A stretch of DNA of 6,099 bases, taken from the NCBI GenBank assembly GCA_913062665.1, contig CAJXVY010000026.1, forward strand, positions 1 through 6,099, written 5' to 3'. Shown one piece after another: positions 1-6,099 of the stretch. The stretch's first letter is position 1; the number at the start of each line of letters is the position of its first letter. The DNA comes from an uncultured Micrococcales bacterium (lineage in GTDB: Bacteria; Actinomycetota; Actinomycetes; Actinomycetales; Microbacteriaceae). Under the pieces are notes generated by a model. The model searched no databases. It saw nothing but the letters and a program-made list of their open reading frames with translations, and was not told the DNA's origin. A program made the translations under genes and the position numbers.

Positions 1-882
1 TTTGCGATAACCCTGGATGGCTTCATAATCACAGCACCAAGAGTGAATGATGTGATTCCAAACGGACAAGCGCAGATTACCGGGAGCTTCACACAGGAAA
101 CATCTCAGATCCTTGCCGATCAGTTGAAGTATGGAGCTTTACCGATTGGATTTGAGGTTCAAAGCCAAGAAAACATTTCAGCAACACTGGGAACCGAGTC
201 TTTGAACAGTGGATTGATAGCGGGGTTGATAGGTCTAATCCTGGTCGTCATATACATGACCTTCCAATATCGAGGACTTGCGGTTGTGACTTTGGGGTCA
301 TTGATCGTGGCCGCGGTTTTGGTCTATCTAGTTATTCTGTATTTGGCATGGAGGCAGGGATACAGGCTCAGCCTTGCTGGAGTCGCCGGATTAATCGTTG
401 CAATTGGTATTACCTCCGATAGCTTTATCGTCTACTTCGAGAGAATTCGAGATGAAATTAGAGACGGTAGAGTCCTAGAGCAAGCTGTTGAGGCCGGCTG
501 GCAACGAGCCTTCAGAACTATCTTGATCAGTGACGCGGTTACCCTAACGGCAGCGATCGTTTTGTTCTGGCTGACCGCCTCGAGCGTGCGTGGATTCGCT
601 TTTACACTGGGATTGGTAACGCTGATTGACCTAATTATTGTTCTGCTGTTTACACATCCCATGGTGCAGCTTCTGGCGAGAACCAAATTCTTCAGAAGCG
701 GGGGGCCATGGAGCGGTTTTGAGGTTGGAAAAGTGGCGGCTAGCTATGTTGGGCGGGGCCAGTTTAGGACTACTGAGAGCCTTACTCGCTCGAAAGCTGC
801 AAAGGTTGGCAAAGAGGCTTCTAAGCGGCAAACCATTGCCGAGCGCAAAGCACAGGAAATTAGAGAGCGAGGGGAGTCCTAA
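1..882 (+). CDS. secD: Protein translocase subunit SecD, 3' part (5' end outside window)
   Basis: SecD works with SecF in the cytoplasmic membrane, using proton motive force to pull exported proteins off the SecYEG channel. The reading frame is open from base 1, so only the C-terminal 293 residues are visible. They begin in the end of the large external P1 domain (QITGSF, then LKYGALP before the next helix). Five predicted membrane segments follow, at about codons 71-86, 93-115, 125-144, 174-194 and 198-222; these match TM2-TM6 of the six-helix family. The TM4 motif SDSFIVYFERIRDE carries the conserved acidic residue (codon 140, bases 418-420) thought to act in proton-driven movement. About 70 hydrophilic, mostly basic residues follow the last helix, a cytoplasmic tail longer than in E. 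coli SecD. The ATG at 43 is internal, because matching SecD sequence continues upstream of it. The stop overlaps the secF start by one base, so the two are surely co-transcribed. Assignment is firm. Confidence 0.96.
   Translation, partial: FAITLDGFIITAPRVNDVIPNGQAQITGSFTQETSQILADQLKYGALPIGFEVQSQENISATLGTESLNSGLIAGLIGLILVVIYMTFQYRGLAVVTLGSLIVAAVLVYLVILYLAWRQGYRLSLAGVAGLIVAIGITSDSFIVYFERIRDEIRDGRVLEQAVEAGWQRAFRTILISDAVTLTAAIVLFWLTASSVRGFAFTLGLVTLIDLIIVLLFTHPMVQLLARTKFFRSGGPWSGFEVGKVAASYVGRGQFRTTESLTRSKAAKVGKEASKRQTIAERKAQEIRERGES
869..876 (+). promoter_or_regulatory. Ribosome binding site of secF, inside the secD end
   Basis: The purine-rich GAGGGGAG lies in the last codons of secD, 5 nt before the ATG at 882. 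It supports that ATG as the secF start. With the TAATG stop/start overlap, it suggests translational coupling of secD and secF, which would keep the two partners near equal amounts (inference). Confidence 0.7.
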
Positions 883-1856
883 TGGCAAGCTTCAGGGATT
901 TCGGAAACGATCTTTATTCAGGGAAGCGCTCAATTGAGTTTGTTGGCCGGAGGAAAACTTGGTACGCCGTAGCAATTGTTGTGATTCTTCTGGCTGTAAT
1001 CGCTCCGATTCTTCGCGGTGGGTTCACCTTTGGTATTGAGTTCACCGGAGGAAGTGAATTCAGAATCGACGGTGTAAGCGCTCAAGGAGAATCAGTCGCC
1101 ACCGATGTGGTCAGCGACCTCTTTCCACAAGCTGATAGCGTGGTTACTACCGTCGGAGCTGACTCTATAAGAGTCCAGACCGAGCAGCTACAAGACTTAG
1201 AGTCAGAGGAGTTACGACTTGCTTTGGCTGATGCGTACGGAGTGGAAGGCGGTGAGGTCGCATCAAGCTTTATCGGACCTAATTGGGGAGCTGATGTGAC
1301 AAATCAAGCCATCCAGGGTTTGGTTGTGTTTTTGGTTCTTGTTTCGTTGCTCATGGCTGTTTATTTCCGAAGCTGGAAGATGAGTGTTGCGGCGCTTGCG
1401 GCTCTTGCTCATGATTTGATCATTACCGTTGGAATCTACGGCGGGTTGGGCCTTGAGGTGAGTCCAGCAGCGATTATTGGATTTTTGACAATATTGAGCT
1501 ATTCGCTTTACGACACCGTGGTTGTCTTTGACAAGGTCAGGGAGAACACCACCAACGTTGAATTTAGCGAGAATGTGACTTTTTCTGAGCAGGTAAACCT
1601 TGCTGTGAATCAGACCTTGGTGCGTTCGATTAATACATCCGTTGTGGCGGTTTTGCCTGTTGCTGGGATATTGTTCATCGGTTCTCTTATTTTGGGAGCC
1701 GGCACCCTGACCGATATTGCTCTAGCTTTATTCGTTGGAACCATAGTTGGAACCTACTCATCGGTGTTTGTAGCGGCGCCTGTTTACGCTCACCTTCGTG
1801 AGAATGAGCAAAAGTATAAAGAGGCAGCTGAGAAAGTTTTGGCAAACCGGGCGTAG
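882..1856 (+). CDS. secF: Protein translocase subunit SecF
   Basis: SecF is the membrane partner of SecD in Sec-dependent export. The 324-residue protein is complete and of usual length. A short cytoplasmic N-terminus precedes TM1 (about residues 28-44). The signature FTFGIEFTGGSEF (48-60) has Glu where many SecF proteins have Asp (GIDFTGG); as I recall, Glu is common in actinobacteria. The external P1 domain runs to about residue 135. Five more helices follow, at about 143-162, 168-190, 194-216, 247-270 and 276-300. The conserved HD pair is at 177-178. SYSLYDTVVVFDKVRE (206-221) holds the TM4 Asp at 211, and NQTLVRSINTS (243-253) is a further family motif. The ATG at 882 was chosen for its Shine-Dalgarno sequence and the overlap with the secD stop. 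A short charged tail ends the protein. No frameshift or missing key residue was seen. Confidence 0.97.
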   Translation: MASFRDFGNDLYSGKRSIEFVGRRKTWYAVAIVVILLAVIAPILRGGFTFGIEFTGGSEFRIDGVSAQGESVATDVVSDLFPQADSVVTTVGADSIRVQTEQLQDLESEELRLALADAYGVEGGEVASSFIGPNWGADVTNQAIQGLVVFLVLVSLLMAVYFRSWKMSVAALAALAHDLIITVGIYGGLGLEVSPAAIIGFLTILSYSLYDTVVVFDKVRENTTNVEFSENVTFSEQVNLAVNQTLVRSINTSVVAVLPVAGILFIGSLILGAGTLTDIALALFVGTIVGTYSSVFVAAPVYAHLRENEQKYKEAAEKVLANRA

Positions 1857-1868
1857 AATTCTGCTCAC

Positions 1869-1878
1869 GGGAGGTGAT
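1869..1878 (+). promoter_or_regulatory. Very strong Shine-Dalgarno sequence of rel
   Basis: GGGAGGTGAT in the 27-nt secF-rel gap matches the bacterial consensus GGAGGTGAT (anti-Shine-Dalgarno complement) over nine bases, 5 nt before the ATG at 1884. It fixes the rel start and suggests efficient initiation of rel independent of secF. No convincing separate promoter was seen in the gap, so rel is probably read through from the secDF transcript, or from a promoter inside secF that I cannot identify. Confidence 0.8.
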
Positions 1879-1883
1879 GCGGA

Positions 1884-4112
1884 ATGACGGATAGCATTTC
1901 AACACTCAGATCCCGCCTGCCTAGAATATTCACCAGAGAGAGCCCCTTTTACAACAAGGATCTCAACGATGTAATTCGCATCACAAAGCTAAACCACCCC
2001 CGCGGTGACACTCAGCTAATAGAGCGTGCTTTCAAAAGAGCAGAGAAGGCACATGAAGGCCAATTGAGAAAATCGGGGGAGCCTTACATCACTCATCCGG
2101 TGGCGGTCGCTAAAATCCTGGCTGATCTTGGAACAGGCCCCAGCACAATAGCTGCGGCATTACTGCACGACACTGTTGAGGATACTGATTACAGTCTTGA
2201 GCAGCTGCGTGATGAATTTGGTGAGGAAGTCTCGCTTTTGGTCGACGGCGTCACCAAATTGGATAAGGTCAAACTTGGCGACAAGGCTCAGGCCGAGACA
2301 ATTCGGAAAATGATCGTCGCTATGAGTAAAGACATCAGGGTTTTGGTAATAAAGCTTGCCGATAGGCTGCATAATGCCAGAACTTGGGGTTTTGTGCCGA
2401 TTGAATCTGCCAAGCGCAAAGCTCAGGAAACTTTAGAAATCTACGCTCCACTTGCACATCGATTAGGTATAAACACGATCAAGTGGGAGCTCGAGGATTT
2501 GAGTTTCAGCGTCTTATACCCAAAGGTCTATGAAGAAATTGTAAATCTTGTGAAGCAGCGCACTCCAAAGCGGAGCGAATATACAGACAATGTCATCCGC
2601 GAAATTGAGGGGGAGCTTAGGGCGAACAAAATTAAGTCAAAAGTTGAGGGTAGGCCCAAGCAGTATTACTCCATCTACCAAAAGATGGTTTTACGAGGCC
2701 GAGAGTTTGACGATATCTACGACCTTGTCGGTATTCGAATCCTGGTCTCAACGGTAAAAGATTGTTACGCGGCGCTTGGAGCTCTGCATGCTCAATACTC
2801 GCCAGTTCCCGGGCGTTTCAAGGATTACATCGCCATGCCGAAGTTCAACCTTTATCAGTCACTGCATACGACTTTGATTGGGCCAAGCGGACGAGCAGTA
2901 GAGATTCAAATTCGAACCCACGACATGCATCAACGTGCCGAATTCGGTGTAGCCGCCCACTGGAAATACAAGGCTGCAGCAAAGGGGGAGCAGGTTCAGG
3001 ATGACAGCCTGGCTTGGCTCAAGCGAATTAGTGACTGGGAGAGTGAGACGGAGGATCCGGGAGAATTTCTTGACAGCTTGCGGTACGAGATCGGCGCCAA
3101 AGAGGTTTATGTTTTCACTCCTAAGGGAAGAGTTATCGGACTTCCTAGCGATGCCACTCCTGTTGATTTTGCCTATGCGGTTCACACGGAGGTGGGTCAC
3201 AAAACGATTGGCGCAAAGGTCAATTCTAAGCTCGTTCCCTTAGACACTGCACTCAACAGCGGTGACGTCATCGAAGTGCTTACCTCAAAAAGTGAGAGCG
3301 CTGCACCGAGTAAGGATTGGTTGAACTTTGTTAGGTCCCCTAGAGCACGGGCCAAAATCAAGCAGCATTTCAACGCTGAGCGAAAAGAGCAATCGGTTGA
3401 TGTCGGAAGAGACATGCTTGCCAAGGCCATGCGAAAGCAATCATTGCCTCTCCAGCAGCTGATGGGGAGCGATGCGCTGCTGGAAGTAGTTGCAGACCTA
3501 AAATATGTTTCGCTTGAAGGCCTGCTAAGCGGAATAGGTGAGGGTCACGTATCAGCTGCGACTGTTGTAGAAAAAATCATCAGCAAAACTCAGGCTGCTG
3601 AAGATGTCAACACTGGTGAACTCACGCAGATCACCACGGCTTCAAAGCCCAAACGCGGCGGAGACAACTATGTTCTCGTGAAAAACAGTCCAGATGTGCT
3701 TACAAAAATGGCCAGATGCTGCGCTCCCGTACCCGGTGACGAAATTATGGGATTCATCACAAGGGGAGAGGGAGTAAGCGTTCATAGAACCGATTGCCGA
3801 AACGTGAAATCACTTGAACAGCAGCCGGAGAGAATTGTTGATGTTAGCTGGAGTGAGTCGGCTAGGGGAATTTATCTGGTGCAGATTCAGGTCGATGCCC
3901 TAGATCGATCAGGACTACTGAGCGACGTAACCAGAGTTTTGAGTGAAAACCACGTGAATATTCTGAGTGCATCGGTGACAACTAGGAAGGACAGGGTTGC
4001 GATCAATAGATTCAGTTTTGAGATGGCTGACCCGTCGCATCTGGACCACATTTTCAACCAAATTAGAAGAATTGATGCTGTCTATGACGTCTACCGCGTT
4101 CAAGGTGGTTAG
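1884..4112 (+). CDS. rel: Bifunctional (p)ppGpp synthetase/hydrolase, RelA/SpoT (Rel) family
   Basis: Rel transfers pyrophosphate from ATP to GDP or GTP to make the stringent-response alarmone (p)ppGpp, and also hydrolyses it. The 742-residue protein has the complete long-RSH order. The HD hydrolase domain (about 45-200) has H71, H95-D96 and D160 (KLADRLHN) as metal ligands, and E99-D100 of HDTVED; all are present, so hydrolase activity is predicted. The synthetase domain (about 245-365) has D280 (IYDLVGIRI), Y324 (YQSLHTT) and E340 (EIQIRT). Its RFKD at 311-314 is the RXKD form of bifunctional Rel, not the EXDD form of synthetase-only RelA. A TGS domain (about 407-470), a helical region, a zinc-finger/CC domain (C612, C613, H634, C638) and an ACT domain (about 664-740) follow; these bind the ribosome and tRNA and regulate activity. 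The N-terminus (RLPRIFTRES) resembles Microbacteriaceae Rel. Length is at the short end for actinobacteria (M. tuberculosis about 790) but no domain is missing. Confidence 0.98.
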   Translation: MTDSISTLRSRLPRIFTRESPFYNKDLNDVIRITKLNHPRGDTQLIERAFKRAEKAHEGQLRKSGEPYITHPVAVAKILADLGTGPSTIAAALLHDTVEDTDYSLEQLRDEFGEEVSLLVDGVTKLDKVKLGDKAQAETIRKMIVAMSKDIRVLVIKLADRLHNARTWGFVPIESAKRKAQETLEIYAPLAHRLGINTIKWELEDLSFSVLYPKVYEEIVNLVKQRTPKRSEYTDNVIREIEGELRANKIKSKVEGRPKQYYSIYQKMVLRGREFDDIYDLVGIRILVSTVKDCYAALGALHAQYSPVPGRFKDYIAMPKFNLYQSLHTTLIGPSGRAVEIQIRTHDMHQRAEFGVAAHWKYKAAAKGEQVQDDSLAWLKRISDWESETEDPGEFLDSLRYEIGAKEVYVFTPKGRVIGLPSDATPVDFAYAVHTEVGHKTIGAKVNSKLVPLDTALNSGDVIEVLTSKSESAAPSKDWLNFVRSPRARAKIKQHFNAERKEQSVDVGRDMLAKAMRKQSLPLQQLMGSDALLEVVADLKYVSLEGLLSGIGEGHVSAATVVEKIISKTQAAEDVNTGELTQITTASKPKRGGDNYVLVKNSPDVLTKMARCCAPVPGDEIMGFITRGEGVSVHRTDCRNVKSLEQQPERIVDVSWSESARGIYLVQIQVDALDRSGLLSDVTRVLSENHVNILSASVTTRKDRVAINRFSFEMADPSHLDHIFNQIRRIDAVYDVYRVQGG

Positions 4113-5332
4113 TCGGCAGCTTGCTTTGCCGCTTCTAGCCAGGACTTACGCGCCTCTAGATTCTTCGCGAGTTCTTGCTTCTTTTTGTCATCTGAAGCAC
4201 TCTTGATTTCCGCCTCGATGTCTGCAATCGCCTTCTCAAGTTGCTCAATCAGAGAATTGGATCGGTGCTGGCTTTCGGGGTCGGTGCGGCGCCATTCCTC
4301 TTCTTCCTTTTGCTTTATTGAGGTCTCTATTTTCGCCATGCGAGAGTCAAGTTCTTTCACTTTATCCCGCGGGACCCTGCCAAGTTTGGACCATTCTTGA
4401 TTTATTTTGGCAAGCTGCTCGCGAGCTGATTTCAGATCATCCAGAGAGATTTTCTCCGCCTTCTCCACTAATTCAAGCTTCTTGGCGTAGTTTTCCATCT
4501 CTTGCTCGCGAAGTTTGGCATCCTCTGCCTTTTTTTGCTCGAAGATTGCATCTCCTGCGGCTTTGAATCTCTCCCATAAAGCTTCTTCGCCTTTGCCAAT
4601 GCGAGCCAGTTTCTTCCACTGCTCCTGAAGCTTTTTGAACTCGTCCGCTGCTTGAGCTCCCTTACTCGAAAGTGATTCTGCCTGCTGCACAATGTCAGAC
4701 TTGACCTTTTTTGCCTCTTTGACTCTTTTGTCTAATTCGGCAAAGAACGCCCTTTTTTCGGCCTCAAACTTGGCTCGGGACTTACTAAATCGCTTCCAAA
4801 TCGGGTCCGCTTGAGCTTTAGGAACTCTTGGCCCTGATTTCTGAAGTGCTTGCCATTTTTCAAAGAGATCCTGCATCTCCTTGCTGGCATTTTTCCAAAT
4901 AGTTTTGCTGGGGTCACGATTGGCAATCTGCTCAGCTTTGGATGCGATTTTTTCTTTTTCAACTAACGCCTTGGCAATGGCCTCTTCGGTCTTTTTCTTG
5001 TGTTCCTCGCGCAACTTCTCCAAAGCCGGCTTCAGCTGAGATATTCGAGATCTCAGATTCTCGATATCACCAACAAATTTAGGTTCTACCAATTCTTTTT
5101 CAACAGCAACTAGGTTCTCTTCAACAGCAGCTGGAGTGGCATTTGACGCTTTCAGTCGCTGTTCAAGAATCCTCACCTGAGCCTCCAAGTCGTCATATTT
5201 CCTCTGGAAATATGCGAGAGCTTCCTCAGGGGAGACATTCGGGTATTGTCCGACGAGTTTTTTCTCACCCCCGTCAATCAGGTAGACATTATTGTTTTCA
5301 TCAACACTTGCGTGTGAGGTTTCAATGGACAC
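4109..5332 (-). CDS. DUF349 domain protein with three repeats, function unknown
   Basis: This is a cytoplasmic, highly charged, helix-rich protein of about 407 residues without signal peptide, membrane segment or cysteine. The N-terminal 30-45 residues (VDENNNVYLIDGG, then LVGQYP) look like a small beta-rich cap seen in actinobacterial homologues. A coiled coil follows to about residue 135. Three DUF349-type repeats come next, at about 145-200 (FEKWQALQKSG ... PIWKRF ... KRAFFAELD), 218-268 (LQEQWKKLARIGKG ... ALWERFKAAGDAIFEQK) and 291-345 (INQEWSKLGRVPRDKVKELDSRM). The third has lost the second Trp-x-x-Phe motif. A coiled-coil tail ends the protein. No enzymatic motif is visible and no function is established. 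It lies directly downstream of the isomerase gene and is surely co-transcribed with it. The start is uncertain: GTG at 5332 has AGGAG 8 nt upstream, while in-frame TTG at 5338 is only 2 nt from AGGAG. I prefer GTG. Its stop overlaps the rel stop. Confidence 0.9.
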   Translation of the reverse strand: MSIETSHASVDENNNVYLIDGGEKKLVGQYPNVSPEEALAYFQRKYDDLEAQVRILEQRLKASNATPAAVEENLVAVEKELVEPKFVGDIENLRSRISQLKPALEKLREEHKKKTEEAIAKALVEKEKIASKAEQIANRDPSKTIWKNASKEMQDLFEKWQALQKSGPRVPKAQADPIWKRFSKSRAKFEAEKRAFFAELDKRVKEAKKVKSDIVQQAESLSSKGAQAADEFKKLQEQWKKLARIGKGEEALWERFKAAGDAIFEQKKAEDAKLREQEMENYAKKLELVEKAEKISLDDLKSAREQLAKINQEWSKLGRVPRDKVKELDSRMAKIETSIKQKEEEEWRRTDPESQHRSNSLIEQLEKAIADIEAEIKSASDDKKKQELAKNLEARKSWLEAAKQAAD

Positions 5333-5340
5333 TTTCAAGG

Positions 5341-5345
5341 CTCCT
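5341..5345 (-). promoter_or_regulatory. Ribosome binding site that decides the DUF349 start
   Basis: On the minus strand, AGGAG occupies 5345-5341, between the isomerase stop (5352-5350) and the DUF349 gene. It lies 8 nt from GTG at 5332-5330 but only 2 nt from TTG at 5338-5336. Normal spacing favours GTG, which would shorten the protein by two residues. No ATG is nearby in frame. Confidence 0.65.
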
Positions 5346-5349
5346 GTTG

Positions 5350-6099
5350 TTAGTTAAGTTCGACAGATGTAAGGGTTACGTTTTCTGCCGGACTTCCATC
5401 ATTACTGCCATCGGTGGTTCCAAGTGAGGCAATTTGGCGAACTGTTTCTAGACCGTTATCAACTTGCCCCATTATTGTGTACCCACCTGCGACGTCACTT
5501 GGGATAGTGCTGTCCTCGTAAACAATGAAGAACTGACTTCCCATGCTGTCTCCAAGGTTTCCAGCCCTGGCCATCGCTATTGTACCCGCTGGGTATAAAT
5601 CATCCTCTGGAGCATTCTCAATCGGTCCCCAGGTGTAACCAGGCCCGCCGGTGCCATCTCCATTTGGGTCGCCGCACTGCAAAACAAAAATGCCATCCGT
5701 CACAAGCCTGTGGCAATCGATTCCCTCATAGAACCCATTACTCGAGAGACTTACGAAGTTTGCAACGGCCTGCGGTGCTATGTCGCCGAAGAGAGTTATA
5801 TCCAACGCCTCACCATTGAGGGCCATAGATCCTGTCCATTCACGATTTTCGGCAATGTCCGCACTGGGAACCTCAATCTCCTCAGCGGGTTCTTGTTCAA
5901 TCTCATCCACCAACTGCTCAACTGATTCCTCTAGATCCGGGACAAAGCCGGGCCCAAAACCAAAATAAACAGTTTGTCCAATGCCTGCTATCAACACACT
6001 GCCAATTGCTATCAGACCGAAGAGCCGATTATCCTTTGGGGCTCTTTCCGCCCTTTGCCGAGCAATCTCCTGCTTTGCCTGGTAGCGCTCAATAATTTC
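5350..6099 (-). CDS. Membrane-anchored cyclophilin-type peptidyl-prolyl cis-trans isomerase, 5' end outside window
   Basis: Cyclophilins catalyse cis-trans isomerisation of Xaa-Pro bonds and help proteins fold. The frame is open to base 6099, so the N-terminus is missing; 249 residues are visible. They run as follows: a charged cytoplasmic stretch (IIERYQAKQEIARQR); one membrane helix (about 25-46, bases 6027-5962); an acidic, Pro-containing linker (about 55-85); and the cyclophilin domain (about 87-249). Catalytic-region matches are R131 (CHRL), F138 and Q141 (IFVLQCGDP), the GDGTGGPGY loop, and Q189-F190-F191 (GSQFFIVYED). Y207 (GGYTIMGQV) replaces the active-site His of human cyclophilin A, a change I recall as usual in this family. 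The helix after a positively charged stretch predicts an extracytoplasmic catalytic domain. An apparent GTG start at 5997 falls within the helix and is not the true start. The gene resembles mycobacterial ppiB, also found near relA. DUF349 follows after 11-17 nt, so the two form an operon. Confidence 0.95.
   Translation of the reverse strand, partial: EIIERYQAKQEIARQRAERAPKDNRLFGLIAIGSVLIAGIGQTVYFGFGPGFVPDLEESVEQLVDEIEQEPAEEIEVPSADIAENREWTGSMALNGEALDITLFGDIAPQAVANFVSLSSNGFYEGIDCHRLVTDGIFVLQCGDPNGDGTGGPGYTWGPIENAPEDDLYPAGTIAMARAGNLGDSMGSQFFIVYEDSTIPSDVAGGYTIMGQVDNGLETVRQIASLGTTDGSNDGSPAENVTLTSVELN

Noticed and set aside
43..882. A separate short protein starting at ATG 43.
   Set aside because: The frame is open upstream to base 1 and encodes SecD-like sequence (FAITLDGFIITAPRV), so ATG 43 is an internal Met of SecD.
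1485..1513. TTGACA with a 17-nt spacer and TTACGA inside secF, considered as an internal promoter for rel.
   Set aside because: The -10 box is a poor match, it lies about 370 nt upstream of rel, and these bases encode the conserved SecF TM4 motif, which explains the sequence.
2859..3200. A 113-codon open frame on the minus strand inside rel, and similar shorter ones elsewhere.
   Set aside because: They lie opposite highly conserved Rel, SecD, DUF349 or isomerase codons, show no recognisable domain and lack supporting ribosome binding sites. They look like shadow frames.
4114..4131. Possible hairpin CGGCA-N8-TGCCG just after the rel stop, considered as a rel terminator.
   Set aside because: The stem is only 5 bp with an 8-nt loop and is not followed by a T-run. 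It lies inside the DUF349 coding sequence (the AAKQAAD end), so chance pairing is likely.
5350..5997. A complete 215-residue isomerase starting at GTG 5997.
   Set aside because: The GTG is in the middle of the membrane helix, and the frame stays open to the window end with typical family sequence upstream. The gene is partial, not short.
1..6099. A hidden new system such as a defence locus, mobile element, CRISPR array or RNA gene.
   Set aside because: Five recognisable genes fill almost every base, with gaps under 30 nt. I saw no direct-repeat array, inverted terminal repeats, transposase motifs, tRNA-like folds or compositional break.

Overview
This window is a conserved housekeeping neighbourhood of an actinobacterium. 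Two blocks of genes face each other. The left block (+ strand) reads secD (3' part) - secF - rel. The right block (- strand, transcribed right to left) reads a membrane-anchored cyclophilin-type peptidyl-prolyl isomerase (5' end outside the window) and then a DUF349 coiled-coil protein. The SecD/SecF motifs, the Rel N-terminus, the extracytoplasmic cyclophilin signature (CHRL...LQCGDPNGDGTGGPGY) and the gene order all fit Actinobacteria, most closely Microbacteriaceae. Base composition looks close to 50% G+C by eye and third positions are not strongly GC-biased. That suggests one of the small-genome, lower-GC aquatic Microbacteriaceae rather than a typical high-GC member. The lineage is an inference from remembered family features, not from a search.

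Layout. Positions 1-882 hold the C-terminal 293 codons of SecD, open at the left edge. SecF (882-1856) starts on the last base of the secD stop codon. A 27-nt gap carrying a near-perfect Shine-Dalgarno sequence leads to a full-length bifunctional (p)ppGpp synthetase/hydrolase Rel (1884-4112). Its stop codon overlaps the stop codon of the convergent DUF349 gene (4109-5332, or 5338 with the alternative start). Only 11-17 nt separate the DUF349 start from the stop of the upstream isomerase gene (5350 to beyond 6099). No stretch above 30 bases lacks a gene, so any terminators or promoters would have to lie inside coding sequence or outside the window.

How the genes work together. SecD and SecF form the accessory membrane complex that uses proton motive force to help complete Sec-dependent export. 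The isomerase looks anchored in the membrane with its catalytic domain outside, where it could help fold exported proteins. Rel makes and degrades the stringent-response alarmone (p)ppGpp in the cytoplasm. The DUF349 protein has no established role. In other actinobacteria (Mycobacterium, Streptomyces), an adenine phosphoribosyltransferase gene (apt) lies between secF and rel; here it is absent and rel follows secF directly.

I found no mobile element, CRISPR array, RNA gene, phage gene or clearly new system. The points most worth a second look are the tail-to-tail stop-codon overlap with no terminator space, the missing apt, and the three-repeat DUF349 protein paired with an exported-side isomerase next to rel.
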